This document shows, piece by piece, positions 38,111 to 47,876 of a stretch of DNA of 64,000 nt. The notes beneath the pieces were generated by a model. The model worked only from the letters and a program-made list of their open reading frames with translations. It searched no databases and had not been told where the DNA came from. Position 1 is the stretch's first letter. Every line of letters starts with the position of its first letter. Made by a program: the position numbers and the translations under genes. Source of the stretch: Rhyacichthys aspro (lineage: Eukaryota > Chordata > Actinopteri > Gobiiformes > Rhyacichthyidae); the NCBI GenBank assembly GCA_036850595.1, contig CM072161.1:11739905-11803904 (forward strand). The letters run 5' to 3'.

Positions 38111-39974
38111 TCAGGAGCTGCTACTTTGCACTCCTGCATCATCTTCTCGTTTCTGCCGTTTTTTGGCTCTGATTTCATTCATAGCTTCCTCGATGGATCG
38201 TGTGTCTCTTTTATTTGCCACAGGCACTGAATGGGAAAAATTTAAGAAAACAAAATACTTCGGAAACTTAAACTGTGATTGATATTTTTTTTTTGTGACA
38301 TGCAGTGCACTCACCACAGCCATACGCTCTGTTGGCCTCTAGCGTGTGAGCTGCATCTTTGGCTGCTGACGTGCCAATGAGGTGACTATATTTGTCTCTG
38401 TAGTTGGAGTTGGGGCATGCGTCAGACTTCTCAGGCCGGCGCACCTCTGCTTCTTCTAATGCAGCCTGCTCCTGCAGTGAAAGACAGATGGTGGCAGTGA
38501 CAAATACAGTACACAAATACACAATGAGAAAATACAAATTAATAATTTACAGTTTCAGTACATAGAAGAAAACTTGTTGTTTGTAATCTAGTTAGTGAAC
38601 TGCATTAAAGCATTATATGTAGATGACTTTGTATTCACTAAGAACACATCTAAAAATGTTTTTTTAAATATTTGGTCAAACCTTTAGTCTGCGGCGTTGC
38701 TCTGCCAGCTGTGGATCCCACTCCTCTCCTTTGCGATAAGCCTCCAACTCTTCATCTGATGGGGCAAACTCCTGCCAGAGGAGACAAAGAAAAATTCAGT
38801 TGAACTGTCCAACATCATCATAATAGGTTTATTACAGCAGATATCCAAACCTTCTTAAATAGCATCACATAACGACTCTCTTCATCTTCCCCAAATGAAA
38901 ACGAGGTCAAACCTGCCACTTCTGCCACGTCATGCCTATATATAAAAACCAGAAAATACTCATAAGCATGTGGCTCATAAACAGGAAAATACCTTAGCAT
39001 GCATATATGCATATATATATGTATATATACTTACAGTATACTCCTTTCAATCTTGCCCATAGGATTGTATTTTCTTTTTTGTTGAGTACTGTCTTGGATG
39101 AAATCTGAGACTTCTTTTTCCATCTAAAAAATTATAAAAAAGAACAAATTAATTCCTATTAAATATATAATAATAATAAATTATATATATAGTAAAACTG
39201 CACCAACCTTTTTCCTGAACTCTGCTTTTTTTCTTTTTTCTTCTTCCTCCATCTTCTTAAGCCTGGCTGCTTGCTCTAAAAAGGAAAAAGTGAAATTTTA
39301 AGCAAATTAGACAAATATAAAATGAGATGGTGTACTGGTGTACAGTGGTAAAAGACTTCTGGCCTCAAACTAATCACACCATGTTTCCAGATTCAGTCTT
39401 GAGAATTTCCTGTTAGACACAAACACAGAAGGTGATCTAGACTTTTAATACACTCTTTTCTCATTCACGTAATGGCTGTGCTCGTATATAAATAGAAGGA
39501 TGTTGATTTTATAAAGTTTTAGATGCATATGAAATGCAAAGATTTGATGTCCACAGCAGCGGCTGCACATTGCTTTCATGCGGTGGCTTTTGATTTGTAC
39601 CTCAAGTTTGTGTCAATGTACTAAAAAGAAAAGGGGTTCAATATGAAGAAAATGGGGCAGCAGATAACACTGTGCTGTCTGTAGTAGTAGAGACATTGGA
39701 GGACAGACTGAGCACTGCAGCAGACTGCAGGACATCCCACATAATAAACAGTGAGGCGGTCCTTAACCCGGTTTGGAAGAGTTTACTTCAGCTGTTTTCT
39801 TGGCCTGTCCTTTCTAACTCCCGAGTAACAGTCACCGCGGTTTTAAACCCACTAAAGTGGGTCATTATATAGGCAGAGTTGAGAAATACCTCTGGCCTTT
39901 CGCCGGCTTTCCTGGTCGCCGACTGTAGGAGGCTTTTCCATCGAGTTTAAGATTGATCCTAGGAGGTCCGCCAT
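38111..39974 (-). CDS. spag7: Sperm-associated antigen 7 (R3H-domain protein), seven exons
   Basis: Small nuclear R3H-domain protein; the R3H fold binds single-stranded nucleic acid, but the cellular role is unclear. Exons: 39974-39890, 39275-39208, 39123-39035, 38935-38851, 38771-38682, 38471-38315, 38226-38111, all in phase, giving 229 aa, near the human length. Landmarks are [16 protein letters not shown], a Lys/Glu-rich coiled segment (residues 29-51), [10 protein letters not shown]...KIERSILHDV through [17 protein letters not shown] (R3H region, about 52-110), [20 protein letters not shown] and [14 protein letters not shown] [42 protein letters not shown] near the C-terminus is a basic, nuclear-signal-like end. 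The start codon context is GCCAAGATGGCGG, a YY1-like start typical of housekeeping genes. Confidence 0.95.
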
Positions 39975-41180
39975 CTTGGGGATAAGGCAGGACGACCCAC
40001 CGTTGCTGTTGTTGGCTGAGATGTGCAATGTGCGCAGGCGCACAAAATACCTTTTCTTCGCGTCTTGGAAAAACGAAGCAGCAGCGTTATATCGCCACCT
40101 CAGCGGTCAGATTGAACCACTGAGCCAACTAAAAAGACAAATAAATACTGTATATTGGACCTCACTTTCTTAAAACGTTTCCCTCTTCGCCATAGTATCA
40201 ATACTTAATAGAACAAAATTTTCATTTAATTGAATTGTACTAATAAGGCCTTAAAAGCTGGTATTTTTGTGTTCTCCCAGACTTATGACAACGGCAAAGA
40301 TATTTCCTCATTCAGATCATACACATTATAGTTACTCTTTACCTATATAATAAACAAGCAAACATTTTACATAAGCACCGGGGGGCATGATGTAGGCCTA
40401 CAAGTAAATGCTATTGCAGGGCTGCCAATTTTCAAAAAATCTTGGATTGAGATTTGGTGGGGCTGTGGGCTCAATGCTTTTTCCCCATTGAGTATATCAT
40501 ACCGTAAAAAAACAGTTCATTCATCATTCATCATATCAGTGTTTCTCAATGTAGGGTCCAGGGTAATTACAATTTGGTAACTGTGCATGTGTGGGCTTAC
40601 CTTACAGGTCATTTGGTTCAGTTTGTACCAGGGGCAATCCTAGCATTAGAGAGTTAAGGGTCATCAAAAGAAGCATTGTGATAGTTTTGGATTTATAGTC
40701 AGATACAAGTATCTCATACCATACTAGGAGCAGGGGGTCTAATTAAAAAAATTAATAAAACATATCATTTCCTGTAATTTGGGGCATTTTAGATGCTGTT
40801 ATGATAATTGTAGCTATGGTGAGAGTAACAAATGTGTGATTCTACTGGACCCAAATCACAGACTTGAAGGCTTTAAAATAGAAAAAGATTCAAGGCCATA
40901 TATTCTCCTTAAAACCCACCCTTTACTTTAACTTGAGTTTCAGTAATTGACTGTCAAACTACTTTGTTGGTAGCATGTTGAGTAAAACTTTATTCCACCA
41001 ACTTATAGCTTACGGTATTATTTTAATACATATGATCAATACTTAAATCAAACTGAAAATCTGTGTTAGAAAGTGCCGCTTCTTCTAGTCTGGGACGCAA
41101 GCTGATGACGTGATGTGGGTAATCACGTTACCGCCCACTTTAACCACTTTTAAAGTGAATTCTGACGTGACCCAAAATTA

Positions 41181-41271
41181 CAATTTTTGCCTTACGTGTG
41201 CCTTACGTTTTTGACCAAAGTTGGGACACTCGGTGACTGCCCAGAAAATGCTTCAAAACACTCTAAAATAC
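41181..41271 (+). repeat. Left copy of direct repeat bracketing the minisatellite
   Basis: Shares TTGGGACACTCGGTGACTGCCCAGAAAATGCTTC-type sequence with 42561-42652, differing by scattered substitutions. The two copies bracket the 18-bp array. Confidence 0.85.
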
Positions 41272-41335
41272 CCCTGGGAGCATTTGTTGGTGCATAAAGA
41301 CTCATTCTGCCCAGAAAACACAAAACACTGCTCTG

Positions 41336-42558
41336 CCTCAGGTCTCAGCTCTGCCCCTGGACTCAGCTCTGTCTCTGGACTCACTGCTTCAGGACTCAGC
41401 TCTGCCTCAGGACCCAGCTCTGCCTCAGGACCCAGCTCTGCCTCTGGACTCAGCTCTGTCTCTGGACTCACTGCTTCAGGACTCAGCTCTGTCTCTGGAC
41501 TCAGCTCTGTCTCTGGACTCACTGCTTCAGGACTCAGCTCTGTCTCTGGACTCAGCTCTGTCTCTGGACTCACTGCTTCAGGACTCAGCTCTGTCTCTGG
41601 ACTCAGCTCTGTCTCTGGACTCAGCTCTGTCTCTGGACTCACTGCTTCAGGACTCAGCTCTGTCTCTGGACTCACTGCTTCAGGACTCAGCTCTGCTTCA
41701 GGACCCAGCTCTGCCTCAGGACCCAGCTCTGCCTCTGGACTCAGCTCTGTCTCTGGACTCACTGCTTCAGGACTCAGCTCTGTCTCTGGACTCACTGCTT
41801 CAGGACTCAGCTCTGCTTCAGGACCCAGCTCTGCTTCAGGACTCAGCTCTGCCTCTGGACCCAGCTCTGCCTCTGGACTCAGCTCTGTCTCTGGACTTAC
41901 TGCTTCAGGACCCAGCTCTGCCTCTGAACCCAGCTCTGCCTCTGGACTCAGCTCTGTCTCTGGACTCACTGCTTCAGGACCCAGCTCTGCCTCTGGACTC
42001 AGCTCTGTCTCTGGACTCACTGCTTCAGGACCCAGCTCTGCCTCAGGACCCAGCTCTGCCTCTGGACTCAGCTCTGTCCCTGGACTCAGCTCTGCCCCTG
42101 GACTCAGCTCTGTCCCTGGACTCAGCTCTGTCCCTGGACTCAGCTCTGTCCCTGGACTCAGCTCTGCCTCTGGATTCAGCTCTGTCTCTGGACTCAGCTC
42201 TGCCTCTGGATTCAGCTCTGCCTCTGGATTCAGCTCTGCCTCTGGACTCACTGCTTCAGGACTCAGCTCTGTCTCTGGACTCACTGCTTCAGGACTCAGC
42301 TCTGCCTATGGACTCAGCTCTGCCTCTGAACCCAGCTCTGCCTCTGGACTCAGCTCTGCCTCTGGACTCACTGCTTCAGGACTCAGCTCTGTCTCTGGAC
42401 TCACTGCTTCAGGACTCAGCTCTGCCTCTGAACCCAGCTCTGCCCCTGGACTCAGCTCTGCCTCTGGATTCAGCTCTGCCTCTGGACTCACTGCTTCAGG
42501 ACTCAGCTCTGCCTATGGACTCAGCTCTGCCTCTGAACCCAGCTCTGCCTCAGGACCC
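41336..42558 (+). repeat. GGACTCAGCTCTGTCTCT minisatellite (about 1.2 kb)
   Basis: Tandem array of an 18-bp unit GGACTCAGCTCTGYCTCT interspersed with a 15-bp variant GGACTCACTGCTTCA. Both unit lengths are multiples of three and lack stops, so both strands are open across the whole array: (GLSSVS)n with GLTAS on plus and a SPETEL-type repeat on minus. Variants include GGACCCAGCTCTGCCTCA and GGATTCAGC. Higher-order alternation of the 18- and 15-bp units is evident from 41336 to 41850. It is interpreted as non-coding satellite, not a gene. Confidence 0.95.
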
Positions 42559-42560
42559 TC

Positions 42561-42652
42561 ACAAATTTTGCTATACGCATGCCTTACTCTTTTAACCAAA
42601 TTTGGGACGCTTGGTGACTGCCCAAAAAACGCTTCAAAACATTCTAAACCCC
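42561..42652 (+). repeat. Right copy of direct repeat bracketing the minisatellite
   Basis: Partner of 41181-41271; contains TTTGGGACGCTTGGTGACTG. Confidence 0.85.
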
Positions 42653-42674
42653 TGCATTCATTTTAACCACTTTT

Positions 42675-43144
42675 GTATGGAGCCAATGCAATGTCACATC
42701 TATTTGCAAAACTAAATAAAGTTTTGCAAAAGTCAAATAACGTATTGAGAAAAAATAATTGCAATCAAAAATTATGTATTGAAAAAAAAAGCAACTTTTC
42801 CTTTAATACCCACTAATTCATTTGCACCGCTCCATTAGGAGCGTCTTAGTCTGCTGTGGTTTTGGGATACTCATTTTCCTTTGCGCTGCAAATTTTTTTG
42901 CGGTTCAATCTGACATTGATTTGGCAGGTAGCTAGCAGTGCCGCGGCTACCTGCCCAGCTGTGGCACTGCTATCTACAGAAGTTATTAACTGTGATAAAT
43001 GACTGAGCTTAAAATAGCCCAAAACTGCTTTGAATACGGCAATCCTTTATTTTTATTTATCTTGCAATTTTCTTTTTTTCTCAATATGTTTCTCAAACTT
43101 TACTTAGTTTTGCAAATAGATGTGACATTGTACTGACTCCATAC
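42675..43144. repeat. Nested inverted repeat (about 88-bp arms) in the transposon
   Basis: The left arm 42675-42763 contains AATGTCACATCTATTTGCAA. Its reverse complement lies in 43058-43144 (TTGCAAATAGATGTGACATT). The loop of about 295 bases itself contains a 15-bp stem, GTAGCTAGCAGTGCC (42928-42942) with GGCACTGCTATCTAC (42963-42977), matching 14 of 15. It could be a second MITE inserted inside the first or a subterminal hairpin. Confidence 0.8.
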
Positions 43145-43650
43145 ACTTCTGCGTGTAAAATTTGGGGTGTGGCGTGACAGCGTGTGAAGCCAATAAAATG
43201 CGTGAGTCTCACGGCGAATGCGTGAGTATTGGCAGCCCTGCTATTGTGTTGTGATTGTTTTGTTAACAATTCTGTCTGCGTCACTGGAGCAGCTGTTGTG
43301 CTTTGATTGCAGTTTGACAGCCTCAGCAATAACACACATTACTGCCATATTCAGAAATGTTTGAACTCCTAGGTAGTGCTGCTCACTAAAACAACCAGAT
43401 GGTACAGTGTACAATGGGAATGCTTTTGTTTCTTTCTCCTCTGTCCAGCCATAGGTATCTACAGTAGGCTACATAAACACACAGAAAGCCCTTTTTTCTT
43501 TCTTGACTTGAATTTTTCTATAGTATTTCTTAAGAAAATCCAGCTGTTGAAAGGGCTGGTCCTAAAACCCAGGCTGCCATCATTCAGCAATACTTTGTTG
43601 TTGTCTTTTGGACAGAGGCATGGACTCCTCCCCCGTGGTTTGAAATGCTG

Positions 43651-43657
43651 TATAAAT
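43651..43657 (+). promoter_or_regulatory. TATA box of the beta-defensin gene
   Basis: TATAAAT lies 45 bases upstream of the first in-frame ATG (43696) and 57 upstream of the second (43708). A start site about 30 bases downstream, near 43680, would include both. Confidence 0.65.
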
Positions 43658-43707
43658 GCAGCACCAGCCTGCCAACAGCAGGGTCTGAAAGCTTCATGTA
43701 CCCCAAC

Positions 43708-44304
43708 ATGAAGGGAATGAGCTTGGTTCTCCTTGTGCTTCTCCTGATGCTCTCAGTTGGGGAGGGTAAGTGACACAATGCTTGTTTTCCTTCTGTGTGA
43801 CATCAACTGAAGCAAAACATTATGACAAAAGCTCAAAGCTCCCTTTGCTCATAATGGGGCTGTTTGTATGGATTTTGACTGCTCTGGCAAATGATCAAAG
43901 CATAAATATATAGTACATGTAGATTTGTATGTTTTACAACATATTACATGTACAGTACAATGCACACTTAAATTATGTTGAGATTATTATACATTTTATT
44001 AAACAATCATTCAAATTTGTGAACATAACTATGTTCCGTTATTCTTATATTTTGTTCATATCAGGCAATGATCCAGAGATGCAGTACTGGACTTGTGGGT
44101 ATAGAGGACTCTGCAGACGGTTCTGCTATGCTCAGGAGTACATTGTTGGTCATCATGGTTGTCCTCGCAGATACAGGTAGTCCTGATGTCTAGCTTTTTG
44201 TTGTTTAGGTCAGATAATTCTGTCTATAATCATCACAATTCCCAAATATATATTATTTTTTTGTTTTTGTTTTGTGTTGTAGGTGCTGTGCCATACGTTC
44301 CTAA
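43708..44304 (+). CDS. defb1: Beta-defensin precursor, three exons
   Basis: Secreted cationic antimicrobial peptide of innate immunity. Exons 43708-43765, 44065-44176 and 44283-44304 encode 63 aa. The signal peptide (MKGMSLVLLVLLLMLSVGEG) is followed directly by the mature peptide, whose six cysteines are spaced C-X5-C-X3-C-X11-C-X5-CC (TCGYRGLCRRFC ... HGCPRRYRCC), the beta-defensin pattern. An in-frame ATG four codons upstream (43696) would add MYPN; I chose 43708 because MKG plus a leucine run is the family's usual start. The three-exon layout is the one known for fish beta-defensins. AATAAA at 44521-44526 gives a 3' UTR of about 240 bases. The name follows fish type-1 beta-defensins; paralogue assignment is uncertain. 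Confidence 0.93.
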
Positions 44305-44520
44305 TGGCCAGTCACTGAGTGAGGCCTGCATGATGTCACCTCCATGATTTTGAGTGGTGTGCTTGACTCAGTATTGCTCATGTTGTAGATTTTAAATTGG
44401 AGTGTTAACCTGGCTCATGCAGAGCACCTTTTCAGTTGAGTATCTTGCAATATAATTGAGTATTAACAACTGAACAACATATGATAAAGCTGTATTTGTT
44501 CAGTGAAATGCAGTGTTACA

Positions 44521-44526
44521 AATAAA
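44521..44526 (+). terminator. Polyadenylation signal of the beta-defensin gene
   Basis: AATAAA about 217 bases after the stop codon, followed by TG-rich sequence (TTCTGTGTTCTCAGGTGTTTTT) typical of a downstream element. Confidence 0.7.
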
Positions 44527-44549
44527 TCTGTAAAAATTCTGTGTTCTCA

Positions 44550-47500
44550 GGTGTTTTTTATATGTTGTATTGTGTGTTAAATAGCAACACATAACTCATT
44601 ATAATAATGCCTCTATGGTGCACAGCCTCTTGGCTTGACCTTGGGGTAATAACAGTTTGAGTCTGACATGCTTGCACTCAGCACTGTACAGACGGGAGAC
44701 AATAATGGTCAAGTGACCGACCCAAATAGCTTCGATGGTATAGAGCTTTTGTGAATGAAGTGTGAATGATGTCTCTCGTCTGTGTTTATGTCATCTCTCT
44801 GGTCTGTCTGTCTGTCTGGACAACATTGTCTGGATCAGACCGATATCACAAGCCAGCCATCACATTTGTTAAGCACATTCATTGTCACGACTGCCAAACG
44901 CAAGGTCAAATGTCAAACATATAATTAGGTCTGCTGAACTGTGGCAAGGAAAGAATCATCTTTTTTGTTTATTGTATTAGGTGTAATTAAAACCTGAATT
45001 CAGACATAAATTATACATACATAAATATTTTTTTAAATTTGCCATAAAATTTAATTCAAATTGACAGTTTTCTCTAATAGGCGCAGTCTCTGAAGATGTT
45101 TGGTAACGATTCTGGGCCTGTAGTTAATGGCATGGATGCTATTTGTAAACATGAGCCACAGTATTGTGCCCTACATTGTCATCTGGGTTGAATCTTTGTA
45201 CTATTCAGACAGCACAGTGTCGAAACTACAAAAGGCCAAACCCCCACAAACGTGTTGACACAAGGCTGTCTGTCTTCACAAAGCATACAGCAACAGCCTC
45301 AAATTCAATGTAACAACTGGATTAATGATCACTTTCAGACTTTTTGCCATATGGTTTATAATTTGTGGGGGGTACATTTTGTCATGTATTATGTACTGTT
45401 TCAGAAAAAATACTAAACCAAACCTGAGCCATTGTGATGTTTCTTTGTTGTACTTCACTGAAAAATTGAGAAGTGAGAAACACAAACAACAGACTTTAGA
45501 AAAACACTGGAAAGACTTTAATTTTAAATTCAGTCTGTACTTGAGATTTTGGGGGATTTCTCAATTGTTAACACTTTTCTTTAAATTCCCTCCCAGTATC
45601 AGGCTGCTTTTATACTTTATGTATAAAAAAATAAATAATGCTTCAAAAAATGTGGAAATGCAGCTTGAAATGGATGCATGTTAATTTTCTCTTTGCAACA
45701 TATAAACCAGACATGCTCATTCTCAACATTTTTTTATCCAGTTGATCCAACTAAGAAGAATTGATTGTCTTAGCTTCAAAGAGAAAGGGGTGAATTGTAA
45801 TCAATTCTTTCCTATTTTAGATGCAATGAAGCTTTATCACTGTGGATTTATAAAACATATTCCAATAGTTTTTTACCCCACATGTGTTAATTGAATGCAG
45901 TCACTTCTTTGTAACAATTTATAAAAAAAATTGGAGAACTATTCTAATAACTTATGCGCTTCCCAAAGAGAACAACTCTAACACATCTGGTCATTGCTGT
46001 GTACATACTCAATTGGATTAGCAAACCATTAAAGGACAAAATCTTTGTAATAAAAAAAGACTTTTGAAAAAACAAATACAGTTGAAAACTTAAAATGGAC
46101 AAAAGTAAAACAAAATTTGCAAACCTATTTACACTGATCATTTCCTAAAATATAAACAAACATCAAAAATCTTGCTCAAATATCATCTAACCTAGTATGC
46201 TAAATGCTGTATTTGACCCAATCACCAAACATGAAAGATTTTAGCCCTAACCACTTAGAACGAAAGGTCGTGTGCAGTGCTACCTGCTAAAGTACAATCA
46301 CAAAAGACAGATTCACTGGGATCATTACTTTGTTATAGCTTTGTCCTTGATGATGAAATGCTGCTGAATCTGGAGTATACTTCACAGTGCTTTAATACAA
46401 ACAGCTCATTAACATTTGGTACAGTCCTTGGAGTCTTAAATTCATAAAATTTTCATAAAATTTTGTTCTAAAAATAAGCAATAGTGATTCTCGGTGATCT
46501 GACAAAATTTATCCTTGTTGCAGTCAGATACTGTTTGCATTAATGCCTGCTATTTCCAGATATGAAAATATAATCAGTGCAACTTCAGACCATACAAAAC
46601 ACACAAAAGTGCAACTAATAAGAAGCCAGGGCCTCTTTACCTTTACACTCAATTATATCCTCCATCTGCACTACAAAGAGCCACACTGTAAACAACAAAA
46701 TGTGGAGTAATGGCTGAAAACAGAACTGCATGTCATCTAGAAACAGTAATAAGCTGTCTGTGCTCCATTTTCCAGCAGAAAAGACGATACCTGGGTGCCT
46801 CCATCAATAGCCTGATACGGGTATAGTAGAGATTAAAGCCAACAAAACTGTAAATGTAATATGTGAATTAGAATTTTGAGAATGCCAAATTCATCTTAAA
46901 TTTTTACAGGGCATTGTATTGCACCTTAAGATGTTCTCTTGAAGGTCAAATACACAGATTTTTCTTGTCTATCTTCCTGTTTGATGACACATCTTTCAAT
47001 GTCACATTATTCTTGTAGCTCCAGCAGCTAAATCATTTCCTGACTTTGCAACTGTGCTACCACCTTTTAATAAGGTACTACAGCTGTGCCTAAATTGTAT
47101 CATAACATTGTGTCACCATTTCCTGTCACTGGGTGTATAAACTTTTATTAAAATCAGAGTGATTTAATTTTTGTGCAGTTTATGAGGATATTATAAATGC
47201 TTTAGCTAAATAGATCTTCACGCAATTAAACATCTTCAAAGGTCTAACCACTTTCTCAAAATAACTGCATATTGGGCTTATGAATGCAAAGAGATGTCTG
47301 CCTCAATATGATTTGATTTTGTTTATGATTTGTTTTGATATAACTAATTTGTGTAATAATGGTCTTGATATCTTGCATGGTTTATTTTAAACCTGTACTC
47401 ACTGGTGTCAGTGCATGTTGTGTTTCATGGCTTCAAAACCAGAGCTTTTCCCATGGACAAAGTAAAACAGATTTGTTGGATACCCTAATATATTACTATG

Positions 47501-47876
47501 GGGAAGCAGAGCAAAGTTACAGTATAAAAGTGAAGGCATATGGCATTGTAGCTGTGTGTCAAACACTGACATTTTCAGCACAAGGAGAGTCCAATAAAAT
47601 GATCAGAGGAGCATTTCTTCTGCAGTCTGGCCAAAATCTAAGTTGGCTTTAGGTCAACCTCCTGTCTGTCTCCTCAGTCTTCTGAAACTGATATAGTCAA
47701 ATCTCTGTCCTTGACAGACCTTCTCTGCATCCATGTTTGGTCCTACTTTCCTTTTTGAATTTCATCTTCAGCATGCAGAGATTTGAAGAAACTGTTTGCA
47801 GTGCAGGCCCTGGCTAGATGGTCTGTATGGTGGTGGCTTAGGCTTCTCACATTCAAGATCCTCAAGGCAGAAACGG
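44550..47876. other. Intergenic: defensin downstream region and mepce 3' UTR
   Basis: No coding exon is supported. It is AT-rich, and open frames such as 45325-45684 and 47359-47652 (plus) are low-complexity or lack splice context. The mepce 3' UTR must lie in the upper part, below 47877. Confidence 0.5.

Larger units (their letters stand above)
40417..43240. mobile_element. Non-autonomous DNA transposon with internal minisatellite
   Basis: A 2.8-kb block begins CAGGGCTGCCAAT and ends with the exact reverse complement ATTGGCAGCCCTG. The hexamer CTATTG lies directly outside both ends (40411-40416 and 43241-43246); shifting the boundary by one base gives GCTATTGC versus GCTATTGT, a 7/8 match. 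The right terminus, read inward as CAGGGCTGCCAATACTCACGCATTCGCCGTGAG, resembles a repeat terminus I recall from many fish loci. There is no transposase. The interior holds the 41336-42558 minisatellite, a direct-repeat pair around it and two levels of inverted repeat at the right. The superfamily is unresolved (hAT if the duplication is 8 bp). Confidence 0.7.

Noticed and set aside
41253..42284. Minus-strand 343-codon open frame (SPETEL-type repeat)
   Set aside because: It is the complement of the frame-neutral 18/15-bp minisatellite; openness follows from unit length, not coding.
45325..45684. 119-codon plus-strand open frame
   Set aside because: Hydrophobic/aromatic composition from AT-rich sequence, no promoter or family resemblance.
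47359..47652. 97-codon open frame downstream of the defensin
   Set aside because: No splice signals, domain or codon bias; length is within chance for AT-rich sequence.
47768..47876. Alternative mepce C-terminus reading VFRGQFTYFTSDRF
   Set aside because: The last exon is entered in phase 1 (AGA G|GTAATT), giving GFQRPIYLFHK and a stop at 47877, which matches the family ending.
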